The notes under the pieces: generated by a model
Seen by the model: only the letters and a program-made list of their open reading frames with translations
Database searches by the model: none
Told to the model about the DNA's origin: nothing
DNA from: Candidatus Omnitrophota bacterium
Lineage (GTDB): Bacteria; Omnitrophota; Gorgyraeia; 2-01-FULL-45-10
Reading direction: 5' to 3'
DNA: 40,454 bases
Assembly: GCA_020057115.1 (NCBI GenBank)
Contig: JAGVGJ010000003.1
Coordinates: 164,528-204,981 of the forward strand
Program-made: the position numbers and the translations under genes
Shown: piece after piece, positions 1 to 6,633 of the stretch
How positions within the stretch are numbered: position 1 is the stretch's first letter
Layout of the letters: the number at the start of each line of letters is the position of its first letter

Positions 1-776
1 TTCGAAAGGCCATATGTGATGACTTTGGATCTTAACTTCTTAGCGAGAGTCCTCACCTTCCTGTCGTCATAGTTAAGTATGGCCGCGCCGCCTTTTTTAA
101 GCATGTCGAAGAGCTGCGCCTTCGCTTTAAAATAATTCTTTAATGTCTTGTGATAGTCGAGATGGTCTCCGGTGATATTCGTGAATATGCCGTCGTCGAA
201 CAGGATACCGCCGACCCTCCCCTGGTCGAGGGAGTGGCTTGAGACTTCCATCACCGCATAGCCGACCTTCGCTTTTAACATATCCGCAAGAAGGCCTTGG
301 AGCTCGAGAGGGCCCGGCGTAGTGTTTTTTGCGGGTATCTCTTTCCCTTTGTAACGGTAATTTATCGTGCCTATTACGCCTGACTCCTTGCGCGCGCATC
401 TTAAGATACTCTCAATTATGTAGGTTATGGTGGTCTTGCCGTTTGTTCCGGTTATGCCGACCATCTTAAGCTTCTTGGACGGATCGCCATGGAAGTTAGC
501 GGCTATCACCGGAAGCGCAAGCCTTGTGTCGCGGACTATTATCTTCTTTACGGCGGGGGAAGCGTCAAAATCCCGCTCTGCCAGCACGGCCGCGGCGCCA
601 TTTGCTACGGCCTGGCCTATGAATTTATATCCGTCCTGCGCGAACCCCTTAAAAGCTATAAATAGGTCTCCGGGCTTGACTGCGCGCGAATCGCAAGTCA
701 CATTCCCGATATCAAGAGAGGACGTGCCTTTCTCAGCTTCGAATTTTACATTTTTTAATATATCTTTTATTTTCAT
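1..776 (-). CDS. murE: UDP-N-acetylmuramoyl-tripeptide synthetase MurE, 5' part (truncated by window edge)
   Basis: This is a cytoplasmic Mur ligase that adds the third amino acid (usually meso-diaminopimelate) to UDP-MurNAc-L-Ala-D-Glu using ATP. The open frame starts with ATG at 776 and runs off the left edge after 258 codons, so the C-terminal ligase domain and the residues that choose the amino acid are not visible. What is seen: the N-terminal Mur domain with CDSRAVKPGDLFIA near residues 28-41, the ATP P-loop GITGTNGKTT near 109-118, NTTPGPLELQ near 150-160 and MEVSSHSLDQGRV near 175-190. These are characteristic of MurE rather than MurC, MurD or MurF. It follows ftsI by 41 bp, the usual dcw order. 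The call rests on motifs seen directly. The substrate amino acid is unresolved. Confidence 0.95.
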   Translation of the reverse strand, partial: MKIKDILKNVKFEAEKGTSSLDIGNVTCDSRAVKPGDLFIAFKGFAQDGYKFIGQAVANGAAAVLAERDFDASPAVKKIIVRDTRLALPVIAANFHGDPSKKLKMVGITGTNGKTTITYIIESILRCARKESGVIGTINYRYKGKEIPAKNTTPGPLELQGLLADMLKAKVGYAVMEVSSHSLDQGRVGGILFDDGIFTNITGDHLDYHKTLKNYFKAKAQLFDMLKKGGAAILNYDDRKVRTLAKKLRSKVITYGLS

Positions 777-793
777 TCGTTTTTTCTCTTTTT

Positions 794-818
794 AGCTGAA
801 AACTGACAGCTGAAAGCT
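794..818. repeat. Heptanucleotide tandem repeat between ftsI and murE
   Basis: On the minus strand the spacer reads AGCTTTC-AGCTGTC-AGTTTTC-AGCT, a 7-bp period kept for about 3.5 units with single-base changes. It touches the ftsI stop codon. The same 7-bp period with a different unit appears between the two tRNA genes. It resembles the short heptameric repeats known from intergenic spacers of some bacteria. No function can be read from it. Confidence 0.6.
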
Positions 819-2515
819 TACAACTTATAATTCCCTTTTGCATTCATGTATTTAAGCGACTCATCCACCACATTCCTGAACACAGGCGCCGCCACATCGC
901 CGCCGTAATAGAGCCCGCCGCGCGGCTCGTCGAAACAGACGGCCACCGCAAGCACCGGCTTATCCGCGGGCGCAAATCCTATAAATGACGCGACGAACCT
1001 GCCGTGCGAATATGTCCCATTCTCCACTTTTTGCGCGGTACCCGTTTTACCGCCAGAGGTATACTCTTCGAGCTTCGCCTTCTTTCCTGTCCCGTTCTGC
1101 ACGGCGCCCGCCAGGACTATCCTCATCCTGCATGCCGCATCCGGAGAAAGTACCTTCCTTTTTATCTGGGCCGGAAATTCTTTTATGACCTGGCCCCTGT
1201 CGTCGATTATCTCTTTCACCAGCCGCGGCCGAACCAGGTAACCATTGTCGGCTATTACGGCTATAGCGGATGCGAGCTGCATGGCGGTCGTCGTGACCTC
1301 CTGCCCCATAGGTATGGCGAGCATGCTCGAAGGCGTCCACTTTTTTATGTCCCTGTTCATGCCGACGACCTCTCCGGGAAGGTCTATCCCCGTCTTCTCG
1401 TAAAAACCGAAACCCTTGACGTATTTAAAGAGCCTCTCCGGACCGACAAGGCTTGCGACCTTGACCGTCCCTATATTGCTCGATTTCTCTATTATCTCCC
1501 TGAATGTCAGCATGCCGTAAGGATGGACGTCGTGAAGCGTCCTCCTGCCGAACTTTGCCTCGCCCTTCTCGCAATCGAATTTATCGTCCAGCTTTACGAC
1601 CTTCTCCTCGATCACCGTGCTCGCGGTCACGATCTTAAATACCGATCCCGGCTCGAAAAAGTCATTGATGGCGCGATTGCGTATCGATTCTATGGGCCTT
1701 TTAGACACGTCGTTCAGATCGAAATTAGGAAGGTTGGCAAGAGCCAGGATGTCGCCGTTCTTTGGATTTATAACTATTATGGATGCGCCTTTAGCCGTAG
1801 TCCTCTCGAACATCTTGGCGAGCTCTCTCTCGGCGATATGCTGTATCACTTCATCTATGGTAAGGACGAGGCTGAAGCCGTCCTTCGGAGGAATGAATTC
1901 GCCCTGGTAATATTCCAATATCTTTGAACGGGCATCGCGCGAGGAGTTAAGCCAGCCGCTTTGCCCCTTCAGGTATTTATCGAACATTATCTCCAGGCCT
2001 TCAAGGCCGACATTGTCGATATTGACGGCCCCCATAACATGGCATGCCATAGAGCGGTTCGGGTAGAACCTTTTGGATTCTTTGACGAGCCTCACGCCCT
2101 CAAGCTTCGCCTCCCTTATCTTTGAAGCTTCGTCCTCGGACACCTTTCTCTTGAGCCAGACAAATGCCTTGTTGCGCGACACCCTTTCAAGGACGAATTT
2201 CTCGTCCAGCGCGAGCATCGGCGCGAGTATCTTCGCGGCCTTCTCTTTATCTTTTATCTGCCTTGCATTTACGTAAACGGATTCGGAATTGAGGTTGACG
2301 GCGAGAGGCCGCATGTTGCGGTCATATATCGTGCCGCGTACGGGAGGAAGCTCTACTGATATGCTGTGCTGTTCGTCTGCTATCTGATAATAGAAATTAT
2401 GACGTATAGCTTGTATATAAAATAATCTTACGATAAGCAGAGAGAAAGCAAAAAAGAAAAATAGGAAGACTGTTAATTGGCGGGTCTTGTAAATTCCAGT
2501 ATGCACGAACGGCAA
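818..2515 (-). CDS. ftsI: Division transpeptidase FtsI / penicillin-binding protein 3
   Basis: Class B penicillin-binding protein that cross-links septal peptidoglycan in the periplasm. The 565-residue length fits FtsI. A single membrane anchor lies near residues 14-34, followed by the PBP dimerisation domain (RGTIYDRNMRPLA near 60-72) and the transpeptidase domain. All three catalytic motifs are intact: SVFK (active serine 291, lysine 294), SSN 345-347 and KTG 490-492. The farthest-upstream start is a TTG at 2515, but the AAAGGAA ribosome-binding site sits better for a GTG at 2506, which would remove three residues. It lies between the ftsL-like gene and murE and is likely co-transcribed with the dcw operon. 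A sporulation-type PBP (SpoVD) has the same fold, but I see no PASTA domain. Confidence 0.95.
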   Translation of the reverse strand: MPFVHTGIYKTRQLTVFLFFFFAFSLLIVRLFYIQAIRHNFYYQIADEQHSISVELPPVRGTIYDRNMRPLAVNLNSESVYVNARQIKDKEKAAKILAPMLALDEKFVLERVSRNKAFVWLKRKVSEDEASKIREAKLEGVRLVKESKRFYPNRSMACHVMGAVNIDNVGLEGLEIMFDKYLKGQSGWLNSSRDARSKILEYYQGEFIPPKDGFSLVLTIDEVIQHIAERELAKMFERTTAKGASIIVINPKNGDILALANLPNFDLNDVSKRPIESIRNRAINDFFEPGSVFKIVTASTVIEEKVVKLDDKFDCEKGEAKFGRRTLHDVHPYGMLTFREIIEKSSNIGTVKVASLVGPERLFKYVKGFGFYEKTGIDLPGEVVGMNRDIKKWTPSSMLAIPMGQEVTTTAMQLASAIAVIADNGYLVRPRLVKEIIDDRGQVIKEFPAQIKRKVLSPDAACRMRIVLAGAVQNGTGKKAKLEEYTSGGKTGTAQKVENGTYSHGRFVASFIGFAPADKPVLAVAVCFDEPRGGLYYGGDVAAPVFRNVVDESLKYMNAKGNYKL

Positions 2516-2545
2516 GTTCCTTTAATGGAACGTTTTAAGATCTGA

Positions 2546-2932
2546 TCATCTTTCTCGGGCTTGAGCTTCTGCCTTCAAGCCTAAGAACTCAAAGATCCCG
2601 AATGCGCCGCCCTTCCTCTCGACCGATGCGGCTTTGAAAGATTCTTTGCGCCTTACCCGCGTATCGGCTTTTGCGACCTTGAATACCTGGCCTTTTTTAG
2701 GAAAAGATATGTCTATTTTTTTCGCTAACAAGATGCCTTCCAGGCGCGACGGATCTTCTAAATTAGAAATATTATATCCCAACACTTCTCTGCGGTCAAG
2801 TATATCTTTGAGCTTCTTCTCTTTGTAATCTATCGCGTAGCTCAATTTTAAAAGCTCGACCTGCTGGTGCACGTATATGAGCGCTACCAGCGTCAAGAAT
2901 GATATCATTATAAGCGACTTGAACGGCCTCAT
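2546..2932 (-). CDS. ftsL: FtsL-like division protein
   Basis: Small bitopic protein of 128 residues. The N-terminal hydrophobic helix covers about residues 7-23, followed by a predicted coiled-coil stretch (about 24-58) and a basic, poorly ordered tail. FtsL partners FtsB and FtsQ in the divisome and is too variable for sequence motifs. The assignment rests on size, topology and position directly after rsmH and before ftsI, the canonical place for ftsL. The C-terminal tail of about 50 residues (KADTRVRRKESFKAAS and beyond) is longer than in many FtsL proteins. Only 7 bp separate it from the upstream rsmH stop. Confidence 0.75.
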   Translation of the reverse strand: MRPFKSLIMISFLTLVALIYVHQQVELLKLSYAIDYKEKKLKDILDRREVLGYNISNLEDPSRLEGILLAKKIDISFPKKGQVFKVAKADTRVRRKESFKAASVERKGGAFGIFEFLGLKAEAQARER

Positions 2933-2939
2933 GACCTCT

Positions 2940-3830
2940 CTATATCCTTTCTGCTACCCTCAATTTCGCGCTCCTTGCCCTGGGGTTCGACAATGCCTCA
3001 TCGCGCGACGTCTGGACCGGCTTCTTTGTTATGATCTTCAAGAACCCCAGGTCCGCAAAGCCTTTAAACAAATTTTTTACTATTCTGTCTTCTAACGAGT
3101 GGAAGGATATAACGGCAATTTTACCGCCAATATCCAGCCACGAAATTACTTTTTTGAGCCCTTCCTGCAGAGCTCCGAGCTCGTCATTGACCGCGATCCT
3201 TATAGCCTGAAATGTCCTTGTGGCCGGGTCGATGCGTGAATTCTTTATCCTGTAACCGACAGCTCTATGGATTATCTCTGCCAGCTCACCGGTGGTCTCT
3301 ATCGGCTTTATCCGGCGGTCCTCGGCTATAAACCTTGCGATCTTTTTGTGGAACCTCTCTTCGCCGAATTCATGGAGTATCGCGCCAAGCTCTTCCTGGC
3401 TGAAATCATTGACTATGTCGCGCGCCGTTACCTGCGAGCGCGAGTCCATCCTCATGTCGAGAGGCGCGTCCTTCTTCACGCTGAAACCGCGCGCGGCCTC
3501 GTCCAGCTGATACGAGGATACCCCGAGGTCGAAGAGCGCCGCATCGAGGCATTTCACGCCTTCGTGCGCCAGCACGGCGTCCAGGTTCCTGAAATTATCA
3601 TTCACTAATTTAAAAGAGCCTTTAAAATCTTTCAGGTTATCTTCGGCTATGCTGATGATACCCGCGTCATTATCCAGCCCTATCAGCCTGCCGCCCGGCG
3701 AAACGCGTTTCAATATCTCCCTGGCATGCCCGCCGGCGCCTATAGTGGCGTCCAAAACCGTCTCTCCGGGCTCCAGTTCTAAAAACTCGATAGTCTCCCG
3801 GAGCATCACCGGGTCATGCACGTTCTTCAT
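2940..3830 (-). CDS. rsmH: 16S rRNA (cytosine1402-N4)-methyltransferase RsmH
   Basis: SAM-dependent methyltransferase (formerly MraW) that modifies C1402 in the ribosomal decoding centre. Visible family signatures are HDPVML near residues 5-10, the SAM loop DATIGAGGHA at 27-36, DLGVSSYQLD near 101-110, PLDMRMD, RTFQAIRIAVNDEL, SFHSLEDRIVK and the C-terminal NPRARSAKLRVAE. The length of 296 residues is normal (family about 310). The ATG at 3830 lies just after the small 62-residue gene. Position second or third in a dcw operon after mraZ is typical across bacteria. Confidence 0.97.
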   Translation of the reverse strand: MKNVHDPVMLRETIEFLELEPGETVLDATIGAGGHAREILKRVSPGGRLIGLDNDAGIISIAEDNLKDFKGSFKLVNDNFRNLDAVLAHEGVKCLDAALFDLGVSSYQLDEAARGFSVKKDAPLDMRMDSRSQVTARDIVNDFSQEELGAILHEFGEERFHKKIARFIAEDRRIKPIETTGELAEIIHRAVGYRIKNSRIDPATRTFQAIRIAVNDELGALQEGLKKVISWLDIGGKIAVISFHSLEDRIVKNLFKGFADLGFLKIITKKPVQTSRDEALSNPRARSAKLRVAERI

Positions 3831-3848
3831 CTATGTAAAGTGTTTCTC

Positions 3849-4037
3849 TTATGACTTGGTAAGTACGTTCAGTTTGTTGAACTGCAGCCTTTTCAGAACG
3901 TAGTGGTCCATCCCAAAAAGCGCGGGATCACCATTGAGGGCGCGGATGCGCCTGAGCCTCTCAACAAAAATATCCATACTGTTATTGGCGCCGTAAATCT
4001 GGACTTTCCTTCCGGACTTGGGGTTTCTGGTACCCAT
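3849..4037 (-). CDS. Small basic unknown protein in the dcw operon
   Basis: A 62-residue frame sits between mraZ and rsmH. It begins with ATG preceded by a very strong ribosome-binding site (AAGGGAGGG, 8 bp before the start), lies 18 bp after the mraZ stop and ends 18 bp before rsmH, so it is probably translated. The protein is basic, with no membrane segment, signal peptide or motif I recognise. It opens with GTRNPKSGRKVQIYG and continues with an RLRRIRALNG-like basic helix, which could suit nucleic-acid or ribosome binding, but this is only a guess. The usual dcw layout has nothing between mraZ and rsmH. Confidence 0.65.
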   Translation of the reverse strand: MGTRNPKSGRKVQIYGANNSMDIFVERLRRIRALNGDPALFGMDHYVLKRLQFNKLNVLTKS

Positions 4038-4055
4038 GATGCAGCCCTCCCTTCG

Positions 4056-4499
4056 CTACTCTTCCTGCGATGTTATGTTTTCCGCTATCTCTTCGAACGA
4101 GCCCTTAGACTGCGTGTAGTACTCGTTCCACGACTCCTTCGACCATATCTCAAATCTGTTGGATACGCCGACGATGACGATCTCCCTCTTTATGTCAGCG
4201 AAGTCCTTTAGAAATTTCGGAAGAAGTATCCTGCCCTGTTTATCGCATTCGATCTGGACGGCTCCCGAGAACAAGAGCCTGTTGAACTTTCTCGCGTCCG
4301 ATCTCGTGAAGGCCATGGCTCTGTATTTTGATTCGAGCGACCTCCATTCATTCTCAGTAAAGACAAAAAGACACTTATCAAGACCTCTTGTGACATATAG
4401 TTTTTCGATGTGGTATTCGCGGAAGAAATCACGAAATTTTGACGGGATTATGACCCGTCCTTTTTTATCTATACTATGTTCATACTCCCCGTAGAACAT
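4056..4499 (-). CDS. mraZ: Transcriptional regulator MraZ
   Basis: DNA-binding AbrB-like regulator that in studied bacteria binds repeats in its own promoter and controls the dcw cluster. The 147-residue protein has two tandem SpoVT-AbrB half-domains, each with the family signature: DKKGRVIIP at 11-19 and DKQGRILLP at 86-94. The C-terminal region EIWSKESWNEYY is also typical. ATG at 4499 is preceded by GTGGAGGAAACGAAG, which contains a GGAGG ribosome-binding site overlapping the last operator repeat. It is the first gene of the dcw operon and has its own strong promoter just upstream. Confidence 0.97.
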   Translation of the reverse strand: MFYGEYEHSIDKKGRVIIPSKFRDFFREYHIEKLYVTRGLDKCLFVFTENEWRSLESKYRAMAFTRSDARKFNRLLFSGAVQIECDKQGRILLPKFLKDFADIKREIVIVGVSNRFEIWSKESWNEYYTQSKGSFEEIAENITSQEE

Positions 4500-4509
4500 T
4501 CTTCGTTTC

Positions 4510-4536
4510 CTCCACTTTTCACCACTTTACTCCACC
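4510..4536 (-). promoter_or_regulatory. MraZ operator: three 10-bp-spaced GTGG repeats
   Basis: On the minus strand three units GTGGAGTAAA, GTGGTGAAAA and GTGGAGGAAA follow each other with a 10-bp period, just 5' of the mraZ start. Known MraZ operators are direct TGGGN-type repeats at 10-bp spacing upstream of mraZ, so this is probably the autoregulatory site with a lineage variant (TGGAG/TGGTG). A fourth TGGAG lies at 4563-4567 between the -35 and -10 boxes. The last repeat includes the Shine-Dalgarno sequence. Confidence 0.75.
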
Positions 4537-4547
4537 TTATGCTGTTA

Positions 4548-4576
4548 AGTATACATGAGCGCTCCACCTTTGTCAA
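4548..4576 (-). promoter_or_regulatory. Sigma-70 promoter of the dcw operon
   Basis: TTGACA (4576-4571), a 17-bp spacer and TATACT (4553-4548) on the minus strand give a near-perfect housekeeping promoter. Transcription would start near 4541, just before the operator repeats, giving a leader of roughly 40 bases. Confidence 0.85.
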
Positions 4577-4595
4577 TAGCTAGTTGCTAACAAAT

Positions 4596-4630
4596 AAAGA
4601 GGGACAGCATTTCTGCTGTCCCTCTTTTTT
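4596..4630. terminator. Bidirectional intrinsic terminator after rnpB
   Basis: A 14-bp perfect stem (4596-4609 with 4614-4627) has a four-base loop. Read on the minus strand the loop is GAAA, a stable GNRA tetraloop, and the stem is followed by TTTATTTG. Read on the plus strand it is followed by a run of T. It lies directly downstream of rnpB and upstream of the dcw promoter, so its main job is to insulate the two. Confidence 0.85.
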
Positions 4631-4969
4631 CACGTGAACCTGTAAGCCGAGTTTTGTCTTATCCTGCCCGAAAGCAGGATGAGGCGATCATCTATCTTGT
4701 CCCGTCATTGCTGGCGGGATCATGCGACCTTACCCGTCCCGATGCTGATGAAATTCAACAGGCGCGAGCCGCGCCTTGATCGGGACCTATTTGGTCTTGC
4801 TCCGCGTAGAGATTGCCGCGTTTCACCCTTCTCACCTTTCGGAGAGAAGACTCGTCTCTGTGGCTCTTATCCGCGCCTTTCGGCGGGCGGCCGTTAGCCG
4901 CTACGCTGCTCTTTGGAGCTCGGACTTTCCTCTCCCGCCTTTCGGCGAAAGCGATCACCCGGTCCACGT
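4631..4969 (-). ncRNA. rnpB: RNase P RNA, bacterial class A
   Basis: Catalytic RNA that removes 5' leaders from pre-tRNAs together with the RnpA protein. On the minus strand the conserved core elements are present in order: GGAGAGGAAAGTCCGAGCTCC near the 5' end, CCACAGAGACGAGTC, GGGTGAAACGCGGCAATCTC, GGAGCAAGACCAAATAGG and, near the 3' end, GACAAAACTCGGCTTACAGG. The terminal helix P1 can be drawn between the 5' CGTGGACC and the 3' GGTTCACG. The length of about 340 nt fits class A. Ends were set from P1 and may be off by a few bases. The open frames crossing it are not coding. Confidence 0.95.
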
Positions 4970-4978
4970 TATATCATA

Positions 4979-5007
4979 ATTATATCTTATGAGTCTAGCC
5001 CTGCCAG
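4979..5007 (-). promoter_or_regulatory. Probable rnpB promoter
   Basis: A perfect TATAAT (4984-4979, minus strand) lies 10-15 bp upstream of the rnpB 5' end. A weak -35 (CTGGCA, 5007-5002) sits at 17-bp spacing inside the 3' end of rnhA. The -10 placement agrees with the expected RNA start. Confidence 0.6.
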
Positions 5008-5406
5008 ATTTATCGCTTTATTGGCAAGCTTGTCCGCTTCCTTATTCTCGGAGCGGTCGATATGTTTTACTTCGAAGCTTTTGAAACTCTTGAGGATATG
5101 AAGCGCCTTCTCGAAGAAGATCTTTATGTTCTCGTCTTTCACGCGATACTCGCCGTTAAGCTGTTTCGCCACCAGCTCGCTGTCAACGTTCACGACGACT
5201 TCGTCCGCTCTCAATATGAGCGCTTCGTCAAGGCCGTATATGAGCGCATTATACTCGGCCACGTTATTGGTCGTACGGCCTATATATTTGCAGAACTCTT
5301 TTATCTTTTTGCCTGTTTCGTCAAGGACTAACACGCCTACGCCGGCCGGTCCGGGATTCCCGCGGCTCGCGCCGTCTATGTATAACGATATTTTTTTATT
5401 CTTCAA
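4987..5406 (-). CDS. rnhA: Ribonuclease HI
   Basis: Endonuclease that cuts the RNA strand of RNA-DNA hybrids. The 139-residue protein has the compact RNase H fold with DGASRGNPGPAG at 11-22, NNVAEYNALI from 47, VDSELVAKQLNG from 74 and DRSENKEADKLAN at 117-129. The catalytic carboxylates appear to be D11, E51, D75 and D125. It resembles the short archaeal/Gram-positive style of type 1 enzyme. The start is a TTG at 5406 that overlaps the end of the upstream zinc-ribbon gene by 11 bp, suggesting translational coupling. It has no strong ribosome-binding site of its own. Confidence 0.93.
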   Translation of the reverse strand: MKNKKISLYIDGASRGNPGPAGVGVLVLDETGKKIKEFCKYIGRTTNNVAEYNALIYGLDEALILRADEVVVNVDSELVAKQLNGEYRVKDENIKIFFEKALHILKSFKSFEVKHIDRSENKEADKLANKAINLAGLDS

Positions 5407-6118
5407 TGTATAGGATCCGCGAGCAGTTTTCGCAAAGGATGATATCAGACTTTATATTCACGAGATTTATGACCTGCGGCGGCAAGACCTGGAAACATCC
5501 CTGGCATGAATCGTTCACTACAGGCACCACCGCCAGACCGTCTTTGTTGTTCACTATCTTTTCGTACTTGAAAAGGACTGTCTTGTCGACCTTGGCCGCA
5601 AGCTCGGCCCTCTGGGCCTTAACGCCCTGGAGCTCGGTCTCGAGTTTCTTAGACTCTTCACCCTTGTCCTTCTTCATGGCGCTGAATTTTGCATCTTCTG
5701 CCTTGAGAAGCTCCTTCTCCTTGGCCACTTCCTGAGACTGCGCATCCATCTGATCGAGGATCTTTATGATGTCATCTTCGATAAGCGAGCCGTCGGCCTT
5801 TATCCTGTTTATCTCCTCCTGCATGGTAGAATATTCTTTGTTGGTCTTCAGCTGGTATAACTGCCCCTGCAATTTCTTTATGGAGTCCTCTTTGGTGTTG
5901 AGGTCCATCTCTTTCTCTTTTCGCTTGAGCTGGAGCACCTTCAAGCCGTCCTCGGCCCTCTTAAGGTCGGCCGTGACCTGCGTGAACTCATCCTCGATCT
6001 TCTGTATGTCGACAGGGATCTGATCAAGATCGTCCTGCAGCTTAAATATGCGCGTGTCGATGCCCTGTAGTTCTATGAGCAGCTTGATCTGTTCTTCGAG
6101 ATTCACTTTTTCGGTCAT
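5396..6118 (-). CDS. Coiled-coil protein with C-terminal C4 zinc ribbon (DUF164 family)
   Basis: A 240-residue protein with a long charged coiled coil over about residues 10-185 and a C-terminal zinc ribbon with two CxxC knuckles: C205/C208 in CQGCFQVLPPQ and C229/C232 in CENCSRILY. This layout matches the zf-RING_7/DUF164 family, found next to rnhA in many bacteria. Its biochemical role is unclear in most species; the chlamydial relative CdsZ is linked to type III secretion. The ATG at 6118 has a good ribosome-binding site (AAGGAG). It is the first gene of a two-gene unit with rnhA. Confidence 0.85.
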   Translation of the reverse strand: MTEKVNLEEQIKLLIELQGIDTRIFKLQDDLDQIPVDIQKIEDEFTQVTADLKRAEDGLKVLQLKRKEKEMDLNTKEDSIKKLQGQLYQLKTNKEYSTMQEEINRIKADGSLIEDDIIKILDQMDAQSQEVAKEKELLKAEDAKFSAMKKDKGEESKKLETELQGVKAQRAELAAKVDKTVLFKYEKIVNNKDGLAVVPVVNDSCQGCFQVLPPQVINLVNIKSDIILCENCSRILYIEE

Positions 6119-6157
6119 GGGCTCCTTGTAATACTGCTTGCAAACTGATATATGACG

Positions 6158-6357
6158 AAAACTGATGGTGTATGGTGGGCACTAGAGGAATTGGTTACTT
6201 CGGTCGCAGAGCTCCCTGCGTAACCTCTCCTCGGCCGCCTGTCGTCCGGAGGACTTTTCCTCCCTTCGGTCGGCGGCGGCCTCGATTCAATTCCTTCTCG
6301 TGCACCTTACAATACCCGCGCAAAACTGATGATGTATGGTGGGCACTAGAGGAATTG
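6158..6357. repeat. Direct duplication of the tRNA-Val 3' end around a GC-rich palindromic insert
   Basis: A 36-bp segment is present twice, at 6158-6193 and 6322-6357, with one mismatch. It covers the last 18 bases of tRNA-Val, its CCA and about 15 bases of downstream flank. The 128 bp between the copies are GC-rich and full of nested inverted repeats (GGCCGCC with GGCGGCGGCC; GTCC with GGAC; GGTTAC with GTAACC). In addition the left repeat end GGAATTG is mirrored by CAATTCC at 6287-6293. It looks like a small palindromic element tied to a tRNA end. It contains no gene. Confidence 0.7.
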
Positions 6358-6413
6358 AACCTCTGACCTCATGCATGTGAGGCATGCGCTCTAACCAACT
6401 GAGCTAAGTGCCC
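6337..6413 (-). tRNA. tRNA-Val(CAC)
   Basis: On the minus strand the full cloverleaf can be drawn: acceptor GGGCACT with AGTGCCC, D arm GCTC/GAGC, anticodon stem CATGC/GCATG around loop CTCACAT (anticodon CAC, codon GTG), T arm AGAGG-TTCAATT-CCTCT, discriminator A and encoded CCA. It lies downstream of tRNA-Met and probably shares its transcript. Confidence 0.96.
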
Positions 6414-6415
6414 AT

Positions 6416-6508
6416 TTAGTTCTTAATTCATAGTGCATAGTTCATAGAAAAATTAGAACCGATCTATTTTCTTTTACTATGATCTATGAACTAAGAACTA
6501 TGAACTAA
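6416..6508. repeat. Inverted heptanucleotide arrays between the two tRNA genes
   Basis: Left arm 6416-6447 reads as TTAGTTC-TTAATTC-ATAGTGC-ATAGTTC-ATAG. Right arm 6477-6508 is the inverted counterpart, CTATGAT-CTATGAA-CTAAGAA-CTATGAA-CTAA. Both keep a 7-bp period, and together they could form a roughly 32-bp imperfect hairpin with a 29-base loop in the tRNA precursor. There is no gene here. Confidence 0.65.
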
Positions 6509-6510
6509 AA

Positions 6511-6586
6511 TGGTGGGCCCGCAAGGACTTGAACCTTGGACCAAGAGATTATGAGTCTCCTGCTCTACCGACTGAGCTACAGGCCC
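6511..6586 (-). tRNA. tRNA-Met(CAT), elongator type (or Ile2)
   Basis: On the minus strand: acceptor GGGCCTG with CGGGCCC, D arm GCTC/GAGC, anticodon stem GGAGA/TCTCT around CTCATAA (anticodon CAT), T arm CAAGG-TTCAAGT-CCTTG, discriminator A and encoded CCA. The paired first base and the lack of three GC pairs in the anticodon stem argue against the initiator. A tRNA-Ile with lysidine at C34 has the same anticodon and cannot be excluded by eye. Confidence 0.93.
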
Positions 6587-6597
6587 ACGAGGGAATA

Positions 6598-6626
6598 ATT
6601 ATACTCATTTTTATCAGCTGTGTAAA
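6598..6626 (-). promoter_or_regulatory. Promoter of the tRNA-Met/tRNA-Val unit
   Basis: TTTACA (6626-6621), 17 bp, TATAAT (6603-6598) on the minus strand, placing the transcript start a few bases before the tRNA-Met acceptor stem. It sits right after the stop codon of the giant gene. Confidence 0.8.
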
Positions 6627-6633
6627 GATGAAT

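Noticed and set aside
1004-1927. 307-codon plus-strand frame opposite ftsI
   Set aside because: It lies wholly antisense to an ftsI with intact catalytic motifs, has a shadow-like composition and no ribosome-binding site.
4679-5101. Several short frames across the rnpB region
   Set aside because: They are explained by RNase P RNA, whose conserved core motifs and P1 helix are present.
6158-6357. attL/attR pair of an integrated prophage or island
   Set aside because: The repeats enclose only 128 bp with no integrase or cargo, so a classic integrated element is not supported, although a remnant is possible.
6172-6366. 64-codon plus-strand frame across the palindrome and tRNA-Val
   Set aside because: It reads through a tRNA gene and a nested-palindrome repeat; composition is that of a repeat, not a protein.
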